A DNA stretch of 64,000 nucleotides from SZUA-547 sp963669315 (lineage in GTDB: Bacteria; Pseudomonadota; Alphaproteobacteria; Rhodobacterales; Rhodobacteraceae): assembly GCA_963669315.1 (NCBI GenBank), contig OY770021.1:2046001-2110000 (forward strand), read 5' to 3'. Made by a program: the position numbers and the translations under genes. Below the pieces are notes generated by a model. It saw only the letters and a program-made list of their open reading frames with translations, made no database searches and was not told where the DNA came from. Every line of letters begins with the position of its first letter. Position 1 is the first letter of the stretch. Below are positions 19,186 to 28,057 of the stretch, piece after piece.

Positions 19186-19596
19186 ATGCCCATCGTCACT
19201 GACAACGGCTTTCGCGTTGAAGCGGAGCGCGACTATCTGGCGCCGGAAGAAGCGCTCGCCTCGCAAGGGGGCGATTTGTCCGTGCTGCTGCCGAACGATG
19301 GTTCGGCCGAGGCGCTGACGCCGGCGCTTGACCGCATCGCCCTGATCGCGATTCCGTTTCCCAATTTCGCAGACGGGCGCGGTAACAGCCTGGCCATGCG
19401 CCTGCGCGCGCGCGGGTATAAGGGCGTGTTGCGGGCCAAGGGTCATGTGATTTCAGACCAGTACGCTTTCACCCGCGCGTGTGGATTCGACGAGGTTGAG
19501 ATCGACGATGCGCTCGCTGCTCGGCAGCCGGAAGCGCACTGGCTGAAAGCCGCTCAGAACGATCAGGCGCTCTACAAAAGGGGTCGCGCCGCATAG
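19186..19596 (+). CDS. DUF934 protein, CysH-associated
   Basis: A 136-residue protein of family DUF934, commonly found next to cysI/cysH in proteobacteria and often called an oxidoreductase without direct proof. Characteristic parts are RIALIAIPFPNFADGRG, LAMRLRARGYKGVLRAKG and FTRACGFDEVEI. It probably helps electron supply or sulfite handling in assimilatory sulfate reduction. Its last 25 bp overlap the 3' end of the convergent cfa gene, so the two coding ends share sequence in opposite strands. Confidence 0.87.
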   Translation: MPIVTDNGFRVEAERDYLAPEEALASQGGDLSVLLPNDGSAEALTPALDRIALIAIPFPNFADGRGNSLAMRLRARGYKGVLRAKGHVISDQYAFTRACGFDEVEIDDALAARQPEAHWLKAAQNDQALYKRGRAA

Positions 19597-20915
19597 TTCG
19601 AGTAAATATCCGCGCGGGTCGGGGGCACGGGAGGAGCGCCTTTAGCGGACTTCCCGGCCAGTGTTTGGTAGAGACGGGCCGAGCCGCGCTGAAATGCCAT
19701 CGAACACCCTGCCAGATAGGCGACCCAGATCCGATAGGTCTCCGGTCCGACAAGCGCCTCCGCCTCTTCGCGCCGGGCGGTCAGCCGATCGCACCAGATG
19801 CGGGTCGTGCGCGCATAGTGCGGTCGCAATCCCTCAACATCGTGAATTTCGAACCCTGTTCGCTCCATTGCAGCGACTGTGTGGCCGATATCGTCCAGTT
19901 CCCCGCCTGGGAAAATGTAACGCTGCAATGCTCTCTGCTCGGGGCGCTTGATCAGGCGACGCTTTCGCTTCTTGGCCTTGCGTGAGATGGCGTGGTTCAG
20001 AAACAGCCCGTCCTCGCTCAGCAGCCCCCGGATCTTTCCGAAATAGGCCTGAATGTTCGAAAGACCGATATGCTCATACATGCCGACCGAGGCGATCTTG
20101 TCGAACTTTCCAGTCAACTCTCTGTAATCGAGCAACTCTAGAGTGACCTGATCGGCGATACCCAGCCGCTTCGCCTTTTCCTGAGCGAAGGCGAGTTGCT
20201 CGGTTGAGAGCGTCACGCCGTGCGCTGTGACGCCGTAATTCTTGACGGCGTGACAGATCAGCCCGCCCCAACCGCAGCCGATATCCAGAAACCGCTCGCC
20301 CGGCTTAAGTCGAAGCTTGCGGCATATCAGGTCCATTTTCGAGACTTGGGCATCCTCCAGACTCGACTCCCAAGTCGGGAAATGCGCGCAGGAATACTGC
20401 ATCTCCGGATCCAGGAAGAGTTGGTAGAACTCGTTACCGACGTCGTAGTGAAAGTTAATGAAACGCCGATTGTCGCCGCTCTTTCGGCCCTCGCCGTCCG
20501 TTGCGCCCTCGAAGGCGCGGCTGGCGTCGGGCGAGTCAGCGGGCGCGGCGATCAGCGGCAAAAGCGTCTTCGCCAAGCGCCATTTGTCGATCTGGCGTAG
20601 TCGGCGGCGGCGCGCCTTGTCGAGGGCGTAAGGCCCCGCCAAATCGAGCAGTGTCCCACCCTCGATATCGATCCGGCCATGCGCATAGTGCCGGATCATC
20701 CGGTCGAGCGACGGCCAGCGCAGCAATGACGGTAGGACCCCAGGGGAGTTTATGACCAGCGCCAGGCCCGGTTCGACAGATTCACCCAGCGGCTCGATTG
20801 ATCCGTCCCAAAGCCGAACCGAGAAATGCGCATCTATCACTTGACGCACCTGACAGATTGCGCGCCGCGCGGCGATCAGTGCCCGGTCTTCATGGCTTAT
20901 TTCGACTGCGTCCAT
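19572..20915 (-). CDS. cfa: Cyclopropane-fatty-acyl-phospholipid synthase family methyltransferase
   Basis: A 447-residue SAM-dependent enzyme that adds a methylene across double bonds of membrane phospholipid acyl chains, stiffening the membrane. The variable N-terminal domain is followed by the methyltransferase core: FLDIGCGWGGLICHAVKNYGV (SAM motif I), VTLSTEQLAFAQEKAKRLG, and DKIASVGMYEHIG. HYDVGNEFYQLFLDPEMQYSCA is the substrate/bicarbonate region; FPGGELDDIG and the final ADIYSNYAAR are typical of alphaproteobacterial Cfa. It is divergent from the coiled-coil gene with about 200 bp between them. Confidence 0.92.
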   Translation of the reverse strand: MDAVEISHEDRALIAARRAICQVRQVIDAHFSVRLWDGSIEPLGESVEPGLALVINSPGVLPSLLRWPSLDRMIRHYAHGRIDIEGGTLLDLAGPYALDKARRRRLRQIDKWRLAKTLLPLIAAPADSPDASRAFEGATDGEGRKSGDNRRFINFHYDVGNEFYQLFLDPEMQYSCAHFPTWESSLEDAQVSKMDLICRKLRLKPGERFLDIGCGWGGLICHAVKNYGVTAHGVTLSTEQLAFAQEKAKRLGIADQVTLELLDYRELTGKFDKIASVGMYEHIGLSNIQAYFGKIRGLLSEDGLFLNHAISRKAKKRKRRLIKRPEQRALQRYIFPGGELDDIGHTVAAMERTGFEIHDVEGLRPHYARTTRIWCDRLTARREEAEALVGPETYRIWVAYLAGCSMAFQRGSARLYQTLAGKSAKGAPPVPPTRADIYSNYAARPLL

Positions 20916-21115
20916 TCCAAGAGTCGCTTTTCAACTGCATCGAGAAACCTCCAATAGCACAACTCTTGCAAAGCGGGAGGCGTTCAGGCACCCGCGTTGC
21001 GCGACAATTCGGCTGCACGCACCCATTGAGGCTTCAGCAAGTTCTATTCTTTCTTTCGCGATTCTCGAAAAATAGCCTAGGATTCAGGGCTAGGGCGCGT
21101 GTTTTGCGCCTGCGT

Positions 21116-22174
21116 ATGAGTGCTGGGGCTGCGATGCCGTTTGAAAGTCTGGATGATATCGAGACGCGCGACGCCTATATCTCCCTTTTGAAGGAAGAGT
21201 TGGTCGCGCTGCGCAACAGCGGCGACGCCTCGGACTTCTATTTCCTTGAAAAATTCCGGTTCGACGGCAAGACGGCCGACCCGATCTTCGTCGTCGGCCG
21301 CGTCACCTCCAAGTTCCTCAGCCAATTGAAGCAATTGCCCGGCGATGTCGCCCATGGCCATTGCGTGGTGAAGGGCAAGGATCTGCGCCTGATCCCCAAG
21401 CGCGGCCGCACGTCCAAGCCAAAGCTGAAAACGGCGCTGCGGGGCACGCAGTTCAGGCCGGACCTTCTCGCCGATCAATCCGGCATCGCCGAGGAGGAGG
21501 AACAGGCTCAGCGGCTTGAGACCGAGCGCATGCTTGAGAAGGCGCAGGACCAGTACAAGAAGGTTCAGAAGCACATTCCGCCGGCTGAGCGCCGCAAGCT
21601 GAAAGTCATGTTCGGCAAATACGAGAAGATCTTCAAGGAGAAGGATTTCGACGGCGCCCAGAAACAGCTATCGGAAATGGGCGACCGGATGGCGAAGTTG
21701 TTGAAATACGCGATGCTCGAGAACCGCGCGATGCTCAGAAAGCGAGAGCGGGAGCAAAAGCAGATCCACAAGAGCCTCGGTGAGGTCAGCGCTGCGGTCA
21801 ACAAACTCGACAAGCTTGCGAAAGATCAGAAAGCCCAGGTGGAGCGGCTGCGGGACGGCGTGGCGAAGGTCTCCCCAAGCCGTAAAACTGCGGAGGCGAT
21901 TTTGGGCGTTCGCGACCGCTTGGCGGAGCACGAGAAGACGCTGAAGCAGATTCGCGCGCAGATCGTGAAAGCGAAGCGGCGGCTGTCGGACGATTTCAGC
22001 AAGCTGAAGTCCAAGAAGATGCAGGACCCGGCATCGATGGCGCTGGCGACGATGGTGACCAGCCAGGGCGGGCGGATCAATGCGCTGGAGAAAGTGCTGG
22101 ATCAGACCCCGCTTGATGACGCGAAATCGAAGCTCGCCAAAGCGATCAAGGCGTTGAAGGAAAGCGTGGAGTAG
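21116..22174 (+). CDS. Coiled-coil protein of unknown function
   Basis: I do not recognise this 352-residue protein. Residues 1-100 look globular and include YISLLKEELVALRN, FYFLEKFRFDGK and PIFVVGRVTSKFLSQLK. From about residue 125 to the end it is highly charged and helical, with long Glu/Lys/Gln heptad-like stretches (QAQRLETERMLEKAQDQYKK, EQKQIHKSLGEVSAAVNKLD, LAEHEKTLKQIRAQIVKA) that predict an extended coiled coil. No signal peptide or membrane helix is seen. ATG 21134 is an alternative start. It stands alone between cfa and a pseudogene, in a 200-bp intergenic context of its own. Confidence 0.6.
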   Translation: MSAGAAMPFESLDDIETRDAYISLLKEELVALRNSGDASDFYFLEKFRFDGKTADPIFVVGRVTSKFLSQLKQLPGDVAHGHCVVKGKDLRLIPKRGRTSKPKLKTALRGTQFRPDLLADQSGIAEEEEQAQRLETERMLEKAQDQYKKVQKHIPPAERRKLKVMFGKYEKIFKEKDFDGAQKQLSEMGDRMAKLLKYAMLENRAMLRKREREQKQIHKSLGEVSAAVNKLDKLAKDQKAQVERLRDGVAKVSPSRKTAEAILGVRDRLAEHEKTLKQIRAQIVKAKRRLSDDFSKLKSKKMQDPASMALATMVTSQGGRINALEKVLDQTPLDDAKSKLAKAIKALKESVE

Positions 22175-22190
22175 GGGGTCGAGGCCAGCC

Positions 22191-22682
22191 CTAAAGGTGG
22201 CGCGTCAGTTCGCCGATGCTTTTCGCCTGATCCAGTGCCCGGATCGTTTCCGGCAACGTGTATGCGGCCTTGGGCGGAAGAAAATCTCCCACGCAATCAT
22301 GGAACTTTCCGTCGCGCTCGCCTTTCGTCATCGGGCGCTCGGGCGCCAGCGGATCTCGTAATGCTCCGGCATCGCCATTCGGCCGAGCAGCGCCTGCGTC
22401 TCTAACCCCGCGGCGTAGGCTTCTAGTGTTTTGAAGCCCGGTAGCCCCCAGTTTCTCCGCCGGGGCGACGACAGGGGTGACCAGCGGGGCGGAAGGGTGG
22501 CCGCCAAAATCGGTGGAGCAATCGTCGAAATCGAGCACGTGCGAGGCGGCGGCATTGAAGAAGGCTGCGCTCAACGGGTCCGTCTTGAGGACAGCGCCCC
22601 AAACGGATGATGGACGGTCCGGCGCATCCGACATAGCGGCGCGCTGGCTTCGCGGCCGGTAGCGCCAAGGGGGGAGTGTCAA
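22191..22682 (-). pseudogene. Decayed MmgE/PrpD family gene remnant
   Basis: Fragments of a MmgE/PrpD-type dehydratase are readable but in different frames. One frame gives AAFFNAAASHVLDFDDCST and HPSAPLVTPVVAPAEKLGA; a second frame continues FKTLEAYAAGLETQALLGRM and PEHYEIRW; the first frame then gives the family C-terminus PMTKGERDGKFHDCVGDFL to the stop. Intact members have about 450 residues, so roughly the central 250-300 are deleted in addition to the frameshifts. It cannot make an active enzyme and appears to be a recent relic, since the codons are still recognisable. Confidence 0.75.
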
Positions 22683-22702
22683 ATTTCGTTTTGGCAGGAA
22701 GG

Positions 22703-22778
22703 TGGTACGCCCAACGGGACTCGAACCCGTGTTTCCGCCGTGAAAGGGCGGCGTCCTAGACCGCTAGACGATGGGCGC
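22703..22778 (-). tRNA. tRNA-Glu (TTC)
   Basis: A 76-base cloverleaf including an encoded CCA. The acceptor stem pairs GCGCCCA with TGGGCGT, the anticodon arm is CCGCC-CTTTCAC-GGCGG with anticodon TTC, and the T arm is ACGGGTTCGAGTCCCGT. It lies between the mmgE/prpD remnant and recJ. Confidence 0.97.
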
Positions 22779-22845
22779 GGCGCGGCAGGGTTTAATGCGA
22801 CGTGGCCAGCGATGCAAGCGGCGCGTCGTGGTTTTTCGAAGGTAA

Positions 22846-24618
22846 TCATCCGGATGCGGGGGCGGCGTCGTCCACCCGAAGCTTCGCCTTGCGGCGCCCG
22901 CCCCAGTCGTCGATCTCCAGCTTGCCCGCCACATGCACCGGCGCGCCCGCGCGTTCCGACAAGAACGCGCCCAGCGGGCCTTCAAAAGCGCGAAAGGCGA
23001 TGGCGTCCAGCCGTCCGCCCGCATCCCCGGCCAGAGAGAGGCGCAGATGGCTTTCGCCGGCCGGCTTGGCGAAGGCGATGCGTGCGTCGGGGATGGCGAA
23101 TCGCGGGGCGGGGGCGGAGGCGCCGAACGGTCCGGCCAACTCCAGCATCTCGCAAAGCTCGACCGTGGCGGCGGCCGGGGCCAGCGCGCCGTCGAGGCGA
23201 AGGTCGCGAGGGCCGCCCGCCCCAGCCCCTTGCTTGGCCAGAAGCTCGGCCAGCCTGGCCATCGCGCTTTCCAGAACTTCCTCCGCCACTGTGAGGCCTG
23301 CGGCCATCTTGTGCCCGCCGCCTTTCAGGATCGCGCCTTCGCGCGCGAGTTGGGCTACGGACGAGCCCAGATTGACGCCGGCCACGGACCGGCCGGAGCC
23401 TTTGCCCTCTCCATCCTGCAGGCCGATCACCACGGCGGGCCGGTCATAGCGCTCCTTCAGGCGGCTGGCGACGATGCCGACCACGCCTGGATGCCACCCC
23501 GCGTTTGCCGCCCAGACCAGAGGCCCATCCACGCCGCGGGCCTCGGCCTGTGCAATGGCCGCGTCCACAACGACGGCCTCGGTTTCGCGGCGCTCGGCGT
23601 TAAGGGCGTCCAGACGTTCGGCCAGAGCGGCCGCCTCCGCCGGGTCGCTCGTAGTCAGCAGGCGCGCGCCTAGATCCGCCTTGCCAATCCGACCGCCCGC
23701 ATTGATGCGCGGGCCCAACAGGTAGCCGAGGTGAAAGGCGGACGGCGCCGATTGCATCCGTGCGATATCCGCCAGCGCCTTCAGGCCGGGATTTCTTCGT
23801 TGGGCCATCACACGCAGCCCCTGCCGCACCAGCGCCCGGTTCAGGCCTGTCAGCGGCGCGACGTCAGCGACAGTTGCCAACGCCACGAGGTCCAGCAGGC
23901 CCATCAGGTCCGGCTGCCGAGCGCTTTGAGCCTCGAACCAGCCGCGCCCCCTGAGTGTGCGGTTGGCCGCGACCAGCAGCAACAGCGCGACGCCCGCGGC
24001 GCAGAGATGACCCTGCCCGCTGTCGTCATCCTGCCGGTTCGGGTTCACCACGATGGCGTCGGGCAGGGTCTCTGCCGCCAGATGGTGGTCGGCGACGATC
24101 ACATCCGCGCCTTTTTCGCGGGCGGCGGCGATTGGCTCGAAAGACAGCGTTCCGCAATCCACGCAGAGGATCAGATCGGCGCGGGCGGCCAGAGCCTCCA
24201 TTGCGGGAATATTGGGGCCATACCCCTCATCGATCCGGTCGGGGATGTAGATTTCGGCCTTGCGTCCCTGCGCGCCCAGCCAGAGATGGACAAGGGCTGA
24301 GGACGCGGCGCCGTCCACGTCGTAGTCGCCGAAGATCGCAATCCGCTCTCCGCGTTGCACGGCGTCGGCAAGCCGCTCAGCCGCGTCATCCATGCCGCGA
24401 AGCGAGGAGGGGTTAGGCATCAGGTCGCGCAGCGTCGGCTCCAAATAGGTGAGCGCCGCTTCGGGCGCGACGCCGCTGCTCGCCAGCACTCGGCCGACGA
24501 TCTCAGGCAAGTTCGTCGTCTGCGCGATGGCGAGGCCCTGTCGCTCCACTTCTGCCTCAGGCCCGAGCCAGCGACGGCCCAGAACAGAGGATTCAACGTC
24601 AAGGAAGGCGCGGGTCAC
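22846..24618 (-). CDS. recJ: Single-stranded-DNA-specific exonuclease RecJ
   Basis: A 590-residue DHH-superfamily 5'-3' exonuclease used in recombination and mismatch and base-excision repair. DHH motifs are in order: IFGDYDVDGAASSALV, DLILCVDCGT and DVIVADHHLAAE. The DHHA1 domain carries GGHKMAAGLTV, and an OB-fold follows to the end. Length and motifs are normal. It is the last gene of a minus-strand run starting with alaC, with only 2 bp to the upstream membrane-protein gene, so it is probably cotranscribed. Confidence 0.95.
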   Translation of the reverse strand: MTRAFLDVESSVLGRRWLGPEAEVERQGLAIAQTTNLPEIVGRVLASSGVAPEAALTYLEPTLRDLMPNPSSLRGMDDAAERLADAVQRGERIAIFGDYDVDGAASSALVHLWLGAQGRKAEIYIPDRIDEGYGPNIPAMEALAARADLILCVDCGTLSFEPIAAAREKGADVIVADHHLAAETLPDAIVVNPNRQDDDSGQGHLCAAGVALLLLVAANRTLRGRGWFEAQSARQPDLMGLLDLVALATVADVAPLTGLNRALVRQGLRVMAQRRNPGLKALADIARMQSAPSAFHLGYLLGPRINAGGRIGKADLGARLLTTSDPAEAAALAERLDALNAERRETEAVVVDAAIAQAEARGVDGPLVWAANAGWHPGVVGIVASRLKERYDRPAVVIGLQDGEGKGSGRSVAGVNLGSSVAQLAREGAILKGGGHKMAAGLTVAEEVLESAMARLAELLAKQGAGAGGPRDLRLDGALAPAAATVELCEMLELAGPFGASAPAPRFAIPDARIAFAKPAGESHLRLSLAGDAGGRLDAIAFRAFEGPLGAFLSERAGAPVHVAGKLEIDDWGGRRKAKLRVDDAAPASG

Positions 24619-24620
24619 GT

Positions 24621-25046
24621 CTATTCTTTACCACTGTTTCTGCGGCGCAGTCGGAGCTTCAGGCGTTCGGCGCGCTCGGCGGGGCTGTTCTCCGCCTCTT
24701 TACCGAACAGCATCACGAACAGAATCACGACGCCGAAGGCCCAGCCGATCAGCGCGCCGCCAAGCCAGACGGCGAAGAAGGCGAGCATGACGATGTCGAA
24801 CGCGTCCCAATCGAAATTGGCCCAGAGATCGGTGACGGAGGACCACGCCTCGTAAATTCCGAAGGACCAGAGCGCGAGCCAAGCCAGCAGGAACGTGATG
24901 ATAAAGAGGCGGGCGACCGGTCCGGCGTTTTTCTTCCCCTCGGCGGCCGCGTCCAGCGCGATCGGGCCGTCGGTCGGCGTGTCATCATCCGCATCGGGCG
25001 ACGCGCGTTCTCGCGACCTGTCGCCGAAGCCCACCCTGCGCGCCAT
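24621..25046 (-). CDS. Small membrane protein of unknown function
   Basis: A 141-residue protein I do not recognise. The first 45 residues are hydrophilic and acidic (DADDDTPTDG). Three hydrophobic segments follow near residues 47-65, 82-98 and 99-115 (LFIITFLLAWLALWSFGIYE and AFFAVWLGGALIGWAFGVVI), then a basic C-terminal tail (RAERLKLRLRRRN) that should face the cytoplasm. It lies 1 bp after the neighbouring membrane-protein gene and 2 bp before recJ, so all three are translated from one message. Confidence 0.7.
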   Translation of the reverse strand: MARRVGFGDRSRERASPDADDDTPTDGPIALDAAAEGKKNAGPVARLFIITFLLAWLALWSFGIYEAWSSVTDLWANFDWDAFDIVMLAFFAVWLGGALIGWAFGVVILFVMLFGKEAENSPAERAERLKLRLRRRNSGKE

Positions 25047-25047
25047 T

Positions 25048-25644
25048 TCAATGGTCCCCTTGGGCGAGCTTTTTCAAAGCGCGGTCGCGAAAGCGGCGGA
25101 CTGCGCGCAATCCGGCGACGCCCATGGCCAGCGGGATGATCACGACCGGGAGTCCGAAGATCGCATCACGGTCGTCGCCGTTAATGAGAGAGACGACAAC
25201 CATGACGGCGGAAAAACCCCAGAGTGCGATCCAGACCCAGATCGCAATTATCGCAAAGCGAAAGACTTTCGGCAGCGCCTTTGCGGCCTCTCCCGATCCG
25301 GCGAGGGCGGTCAGCGTTTCCTGCGGCGTCGGCTTGCGTCCAGTGCTCTCCGCCATCTCCTGCAGCCGCGTCATGCGCTCATGCAACGACCCGGCGGCGG
25401 CCTGTTTCGGCTTGGACGGTGATTGGGGGCTGTCGGTTCGCCAGTTCTTGTCGTGGCGCGTGTGGGTCTTGACCGTCGGAGTGCTTCGCCGTGGGCTTCG
25501 TCCGCTACGAGAGACGGCGCCGCTCTCTTCGCGCGCGCCGCCGCCAATGCGCCTGGGTCCACGTCCCCGCGCCAGCAGGATCAGCAGAGTGAGCGCCGCC
25601 ACAACGCCGATCAAAATAAAGGGGTTTACGCCAAGCTCCTCCAT
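25048..25644 (-). CDS. Membrane protein of unknown function
   Basis: A 198-residue protein I do not recognise. One membrane segment lies at residues 8-26 (FILIGVVAALTLLILLA), a long basic, Ser/Arg/Pro-rich linker follows (residues 28-90), then a predicted short helical region (LHERMTRLQEMAESTGRKP) and two more membrane segments near 128-150 and 160-180. It sits between glpX and the second small membrane protein. The shared layout with its neighbour (charged tail plus paired helices) suggests that they might interact, which is inference only. Confidence 0.68.
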   Translation of the reverse strand: MEELGVNPFILIGVVAALTLLILLARGRGPRRIGGGAREESGAVSRSGRSPRRSTPTVKTHTRHDKNWRTDSPQSPSKPKQAAAGSLHERMTRLQEMAESTGRKPTPQETLTALAGSGEAAKALPKVFRFAIIAIWVWIALWGFSAVMVVVSLINGDDRDAIFGLPVVIIPLAMGVAGLRAVRRFRDRALKKLAQGDH

Positions 25645-25693
25645 CGCGGGGGAGTCTAGCGCAATCGAGCGTCAGCGGCCAACTCGGCGACGA

Positions 25694-26668
25694 TCAATGG
25701 TTCTTCTGGCGATAGATCAGGCGGCGCACGGAACCGGTCTTGGAGCGCATCAGGATGGTCTCGGTCTCCAAGAACTCGCCATCGCGCCGCGCGCCTTTAA
25801 GAATGGATCCGTCCGTGACTCCGGTGGCGGCGAAGATCACATCCGCGCGCACCAGATCGTGCAGCGTATAGATCTTGTCGCGATCCGTGATTCCGGCTTT
25901 ATCCGCCCGGCGGCGTTCATCGTCGTTGCGGAACAGAAGCCGACCCTGGATCTGGCCGCCCATGCATTTCAACGCCGCCGCGGCCAGAACGCCCTCTGGC
26001 GCGCCACCCGCGCCCAGATACATGTCGATTCCCGTGAAATCGGCGGCTGCAGTGTGAATCACCGCCGCCACGTCGCCATCGGTGATCAATTGGATCGCCG
26101 CGCCGGTCGTGCGCAGTTCTTCGACCAGCGTCTCATGGCGCGGACGCTCCAGCACGCAGGTTGTGATCTCATCCGGGCGGCAACCCTTGGCCTTGGCCAA
26201 CGCGCGCACATTTTCGGACGGGGATTGCTCCAGCGAGACGACGTCGTCGGCATAGCCGGGGCCGATGGCGAGCTTGTCCATATAGACGTCAGGGGCGTGC
26301 AGCATCGAGCCGCTGGGCCCCATCGCGATCACGGCCAGCGCATTGGGCATCGCTTTGGCGGTCAGGGTCGTGCCCTCCAGCGGATCAAGCGCGATATCGA
26401 CCGCCGGGCCCTCGCCGGTGCCGACCTTCTCACCGATATAGAGCATTGGCGCTTCGTCGCGTTCGCCTTCACCGATCACCACGGTTCCGTCGATATCCAG
26501 CATGTTCAACTGGGTGCGCATGGCGTCGACCGCCGCCTGATCCGCGGCTTTCTCGTCCCCGCGGCCGATCAACTTGGCCGAGGTGATCGCGGCCGCCTCG
26601 GACACGCGCGCGAGCCCCAGGGACAGCATGCGGTCCTTGAAGTCCATCTCATTTGAAACGTCGCCCAT
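25694..26668 (-). CDS. glpX: Class II fructose-1,6-bisphosphatase
   Basis: A 324-residue GlpX-type phosphatase that converts fructose 1,6-bisphosphate to fructose 6-phosphate in gluconeogenesis; some members also act on sedoheptulose bisphosphate. The metal and substrate motifs are visible: VVIGEGERDEAPMLYIGE and ALDPLEGTTLTAK, with GAGGAPEGVLAAAALKCMGG in the C-terminal half. The start is preceded by AGGGGAGA. It is 36 bp downstream of hom in the same run, an arrangement I know from other Rhodobacterales. Confidence 0.95.
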   Translation of the reverse strand: MGDVSNEMDFKDRMLSLGLARVSEAAAITSAKLIGRGDEKAADQAAVDAMRTQLNMLDIDGTVVIGEGERDEAPMLYIGEKVGTGEGPAVDIALDPLEGTTLTAKAMPNALAVIAMGPSGSMLHAPDVYMDKLAIGPGYADDVVSLEQSPSENVRALAKAKGCRPDEITTCVLERPRHETLVEELRTTGAAIQLITDGDVAAVIHTAAADFTGIDMYLGAGGAPEGVLAAAALKCMGGQIQGRLLFRNDDERRRADKAGITDRDKIYTLHDLVRADVIFAATGVTDGSILKGARRDGEFLETETILMRSKTGSVRRLIYRQKNH

Positions 26669-26704
26669 TGCGAATCTCCCCTGTTCCTTGCGACGCGCGG
26701 GGCG

Positions 26705-27994
26705 TCAGGTTTTTTCTATTCTAATCGCCACCGGCGCCGCCAGAGACACGTCCAACCCGGCGACCGTCTCAAGCGCGCGATCGATCGCGCCGCGTCCGGC
26801 GTCATGGGTGACGACCAGAACCGGCGCGCCGTTATCCTCGTGCGCATACTGGCGCATGCGGTCGATTGAGACGCCTTCGTCTCCCAGCGCAGCCGTGACC
26901 TTTGCCAAGGCGCCGGGCGTGTCTTTCAACAGGAAGCGCAGATAGTATTCGGCCGGATGCGCGCCCTCAGTTTGGGGCGCGGCTCGGGTCAGAGCGCTGG
27001 CCGGCACGCCGAAGGCAGGCGTTTTGGCGCCGCGGGCGACGTCGATGACATCGGCGACGATGGCGGAGGCGGTCGGGCCTTCGCCGGCGCCCGGTCCCTC
27101 GAACACGGTCTTGCCGACGAAATCGCCTTCGCAGACCACGGCGTTGGTCACGCCATCCAGCGCGCCAATTGTCGAGCCCGCCGGAACCATGCAGGGCTGC
27201 ACGCGCTGCTCGACGCCCTTACCGTCGATCACGGCGACGCCCAGAAGTTTGATCCGGTAGCCGAGATCGGCGGCGAACTCGATGTCCTTCAACTCGATCC
27301 GCTCGATCCCCTCGGTGGCCACAGAATCGAAATCAACCTGTGTCCCAAAGGCGAGTGACGCGAGGATCGAGAGCTTGTGCGCAGCGTCGACACCGCCGAC
27401 GTCGAAACTGGGGTCAGCCTCGGCGTATCCCAGCTTTTGCGCTTCGTTCAACACGTCGTCATAGGACCGGTGAGTCTTCTCCATCTCGGTCAGGATGTAG
27501 TTGCAGGTGCCGTTCAGCACGCCGTAGAGGCGTGTGACGCGGTTGGCAGCAAGACCCTCTCCCAGCGCCTTCAGCACCGGAATTCCGCCCGCCACCGCGG
27601 CTTCAAACCGAAGCGCGCCGCCGTTTTCGTCCGCCAGTGTCGCCAGCGCATGGCCGTGATGGGCGATCAGCGCCTTGTTGGCGGTCACCGCATGGCGGCC
27701 GGCGCCCAGCGCGCGCTCCAGCGCGGCCTTGGCCGGCCCGTCCGAGCCGCCGATCACCTCGACTACGCAGTCGACGTCGTTGCGCGCGGCCATGGCGGCG
27801 GCGTCGTCATCCCAGGCGTAAGCCGAAAGATCGACGCCGCGGTCCAGCGTTCTGTTGCGCGCCGAGACGGCGGTGATTTCAATCGGCCGGCCCGCGCGGG
27901 CGGCGATCAACTCGGCGTTCTGCTGAACGATCTTGACGACGCCGGCGCCGACGGTGCCAAGGCCGGCGACTGCGATGCGGAAAGGTTCGGTCAT
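26705..27994 (-). CDS. hom: Homoserine dehydrogenase
   Basis: A 429-residue NAD(P)-dependent enzyme that reduces aspartate semialdehyde to homoserine, the branch leading to threonine and methionine. The Rossmann motif is VAGLGTVGAGVVKI, the catalytic region is ALRFEAAVAGGIPVLKALGEGL and GVLNGTCNYILTEME, and EADPSFDVGGVDAAHKLSIL is the family signature. A C-terminal ACT domain (residues about 350-425) probably gives feedback control by threonine. It follows alaC by 63 bp. Confidence 0.96.
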   Translation of the reverse strand: MTEPFRIAVAGLGTVGAGVVKIVQQNAELIAARAGRPIEITAVSARNRTLDRGVDLSAYAWDDDAAAMAARNDVDCVVEVIGGSDGPAKAALERALGAGRHAVTANKALIAHHGHALATLADENGGALRFEAAVAGGIPVLKALGEGLAANRVTRLYGVLNGTCNYILTEMEKTHRSYDDVLNEAQKLGYAEADPSFDVGGVDAAHKLSILASLAFGTQVDFDSVATEGIERIELKDIEFAADLGYRIKLLGVAVIDGKGVEQRVQPCMVPAGSTIGALDGVTNAVVCEGDFVGKTVFEGPGAGEGPTASAIVADVIDVARGAKTPAFGVPASALTRAAPQTEGAHPAEYYLRFLLKDTPGALAKVTAALGDEGVSIDRMRQYAHEDNGAPVLVVTHDAGRGAIDRALETVAGLDVSLAAPVAIRIEKT

Positions 27995-28057
27995 CTCTCG
28001 GGGGGTCTCCGATTCAGAAACGGGACATTTGAAGGTTGGAACAGTTCAATCCAAAGC

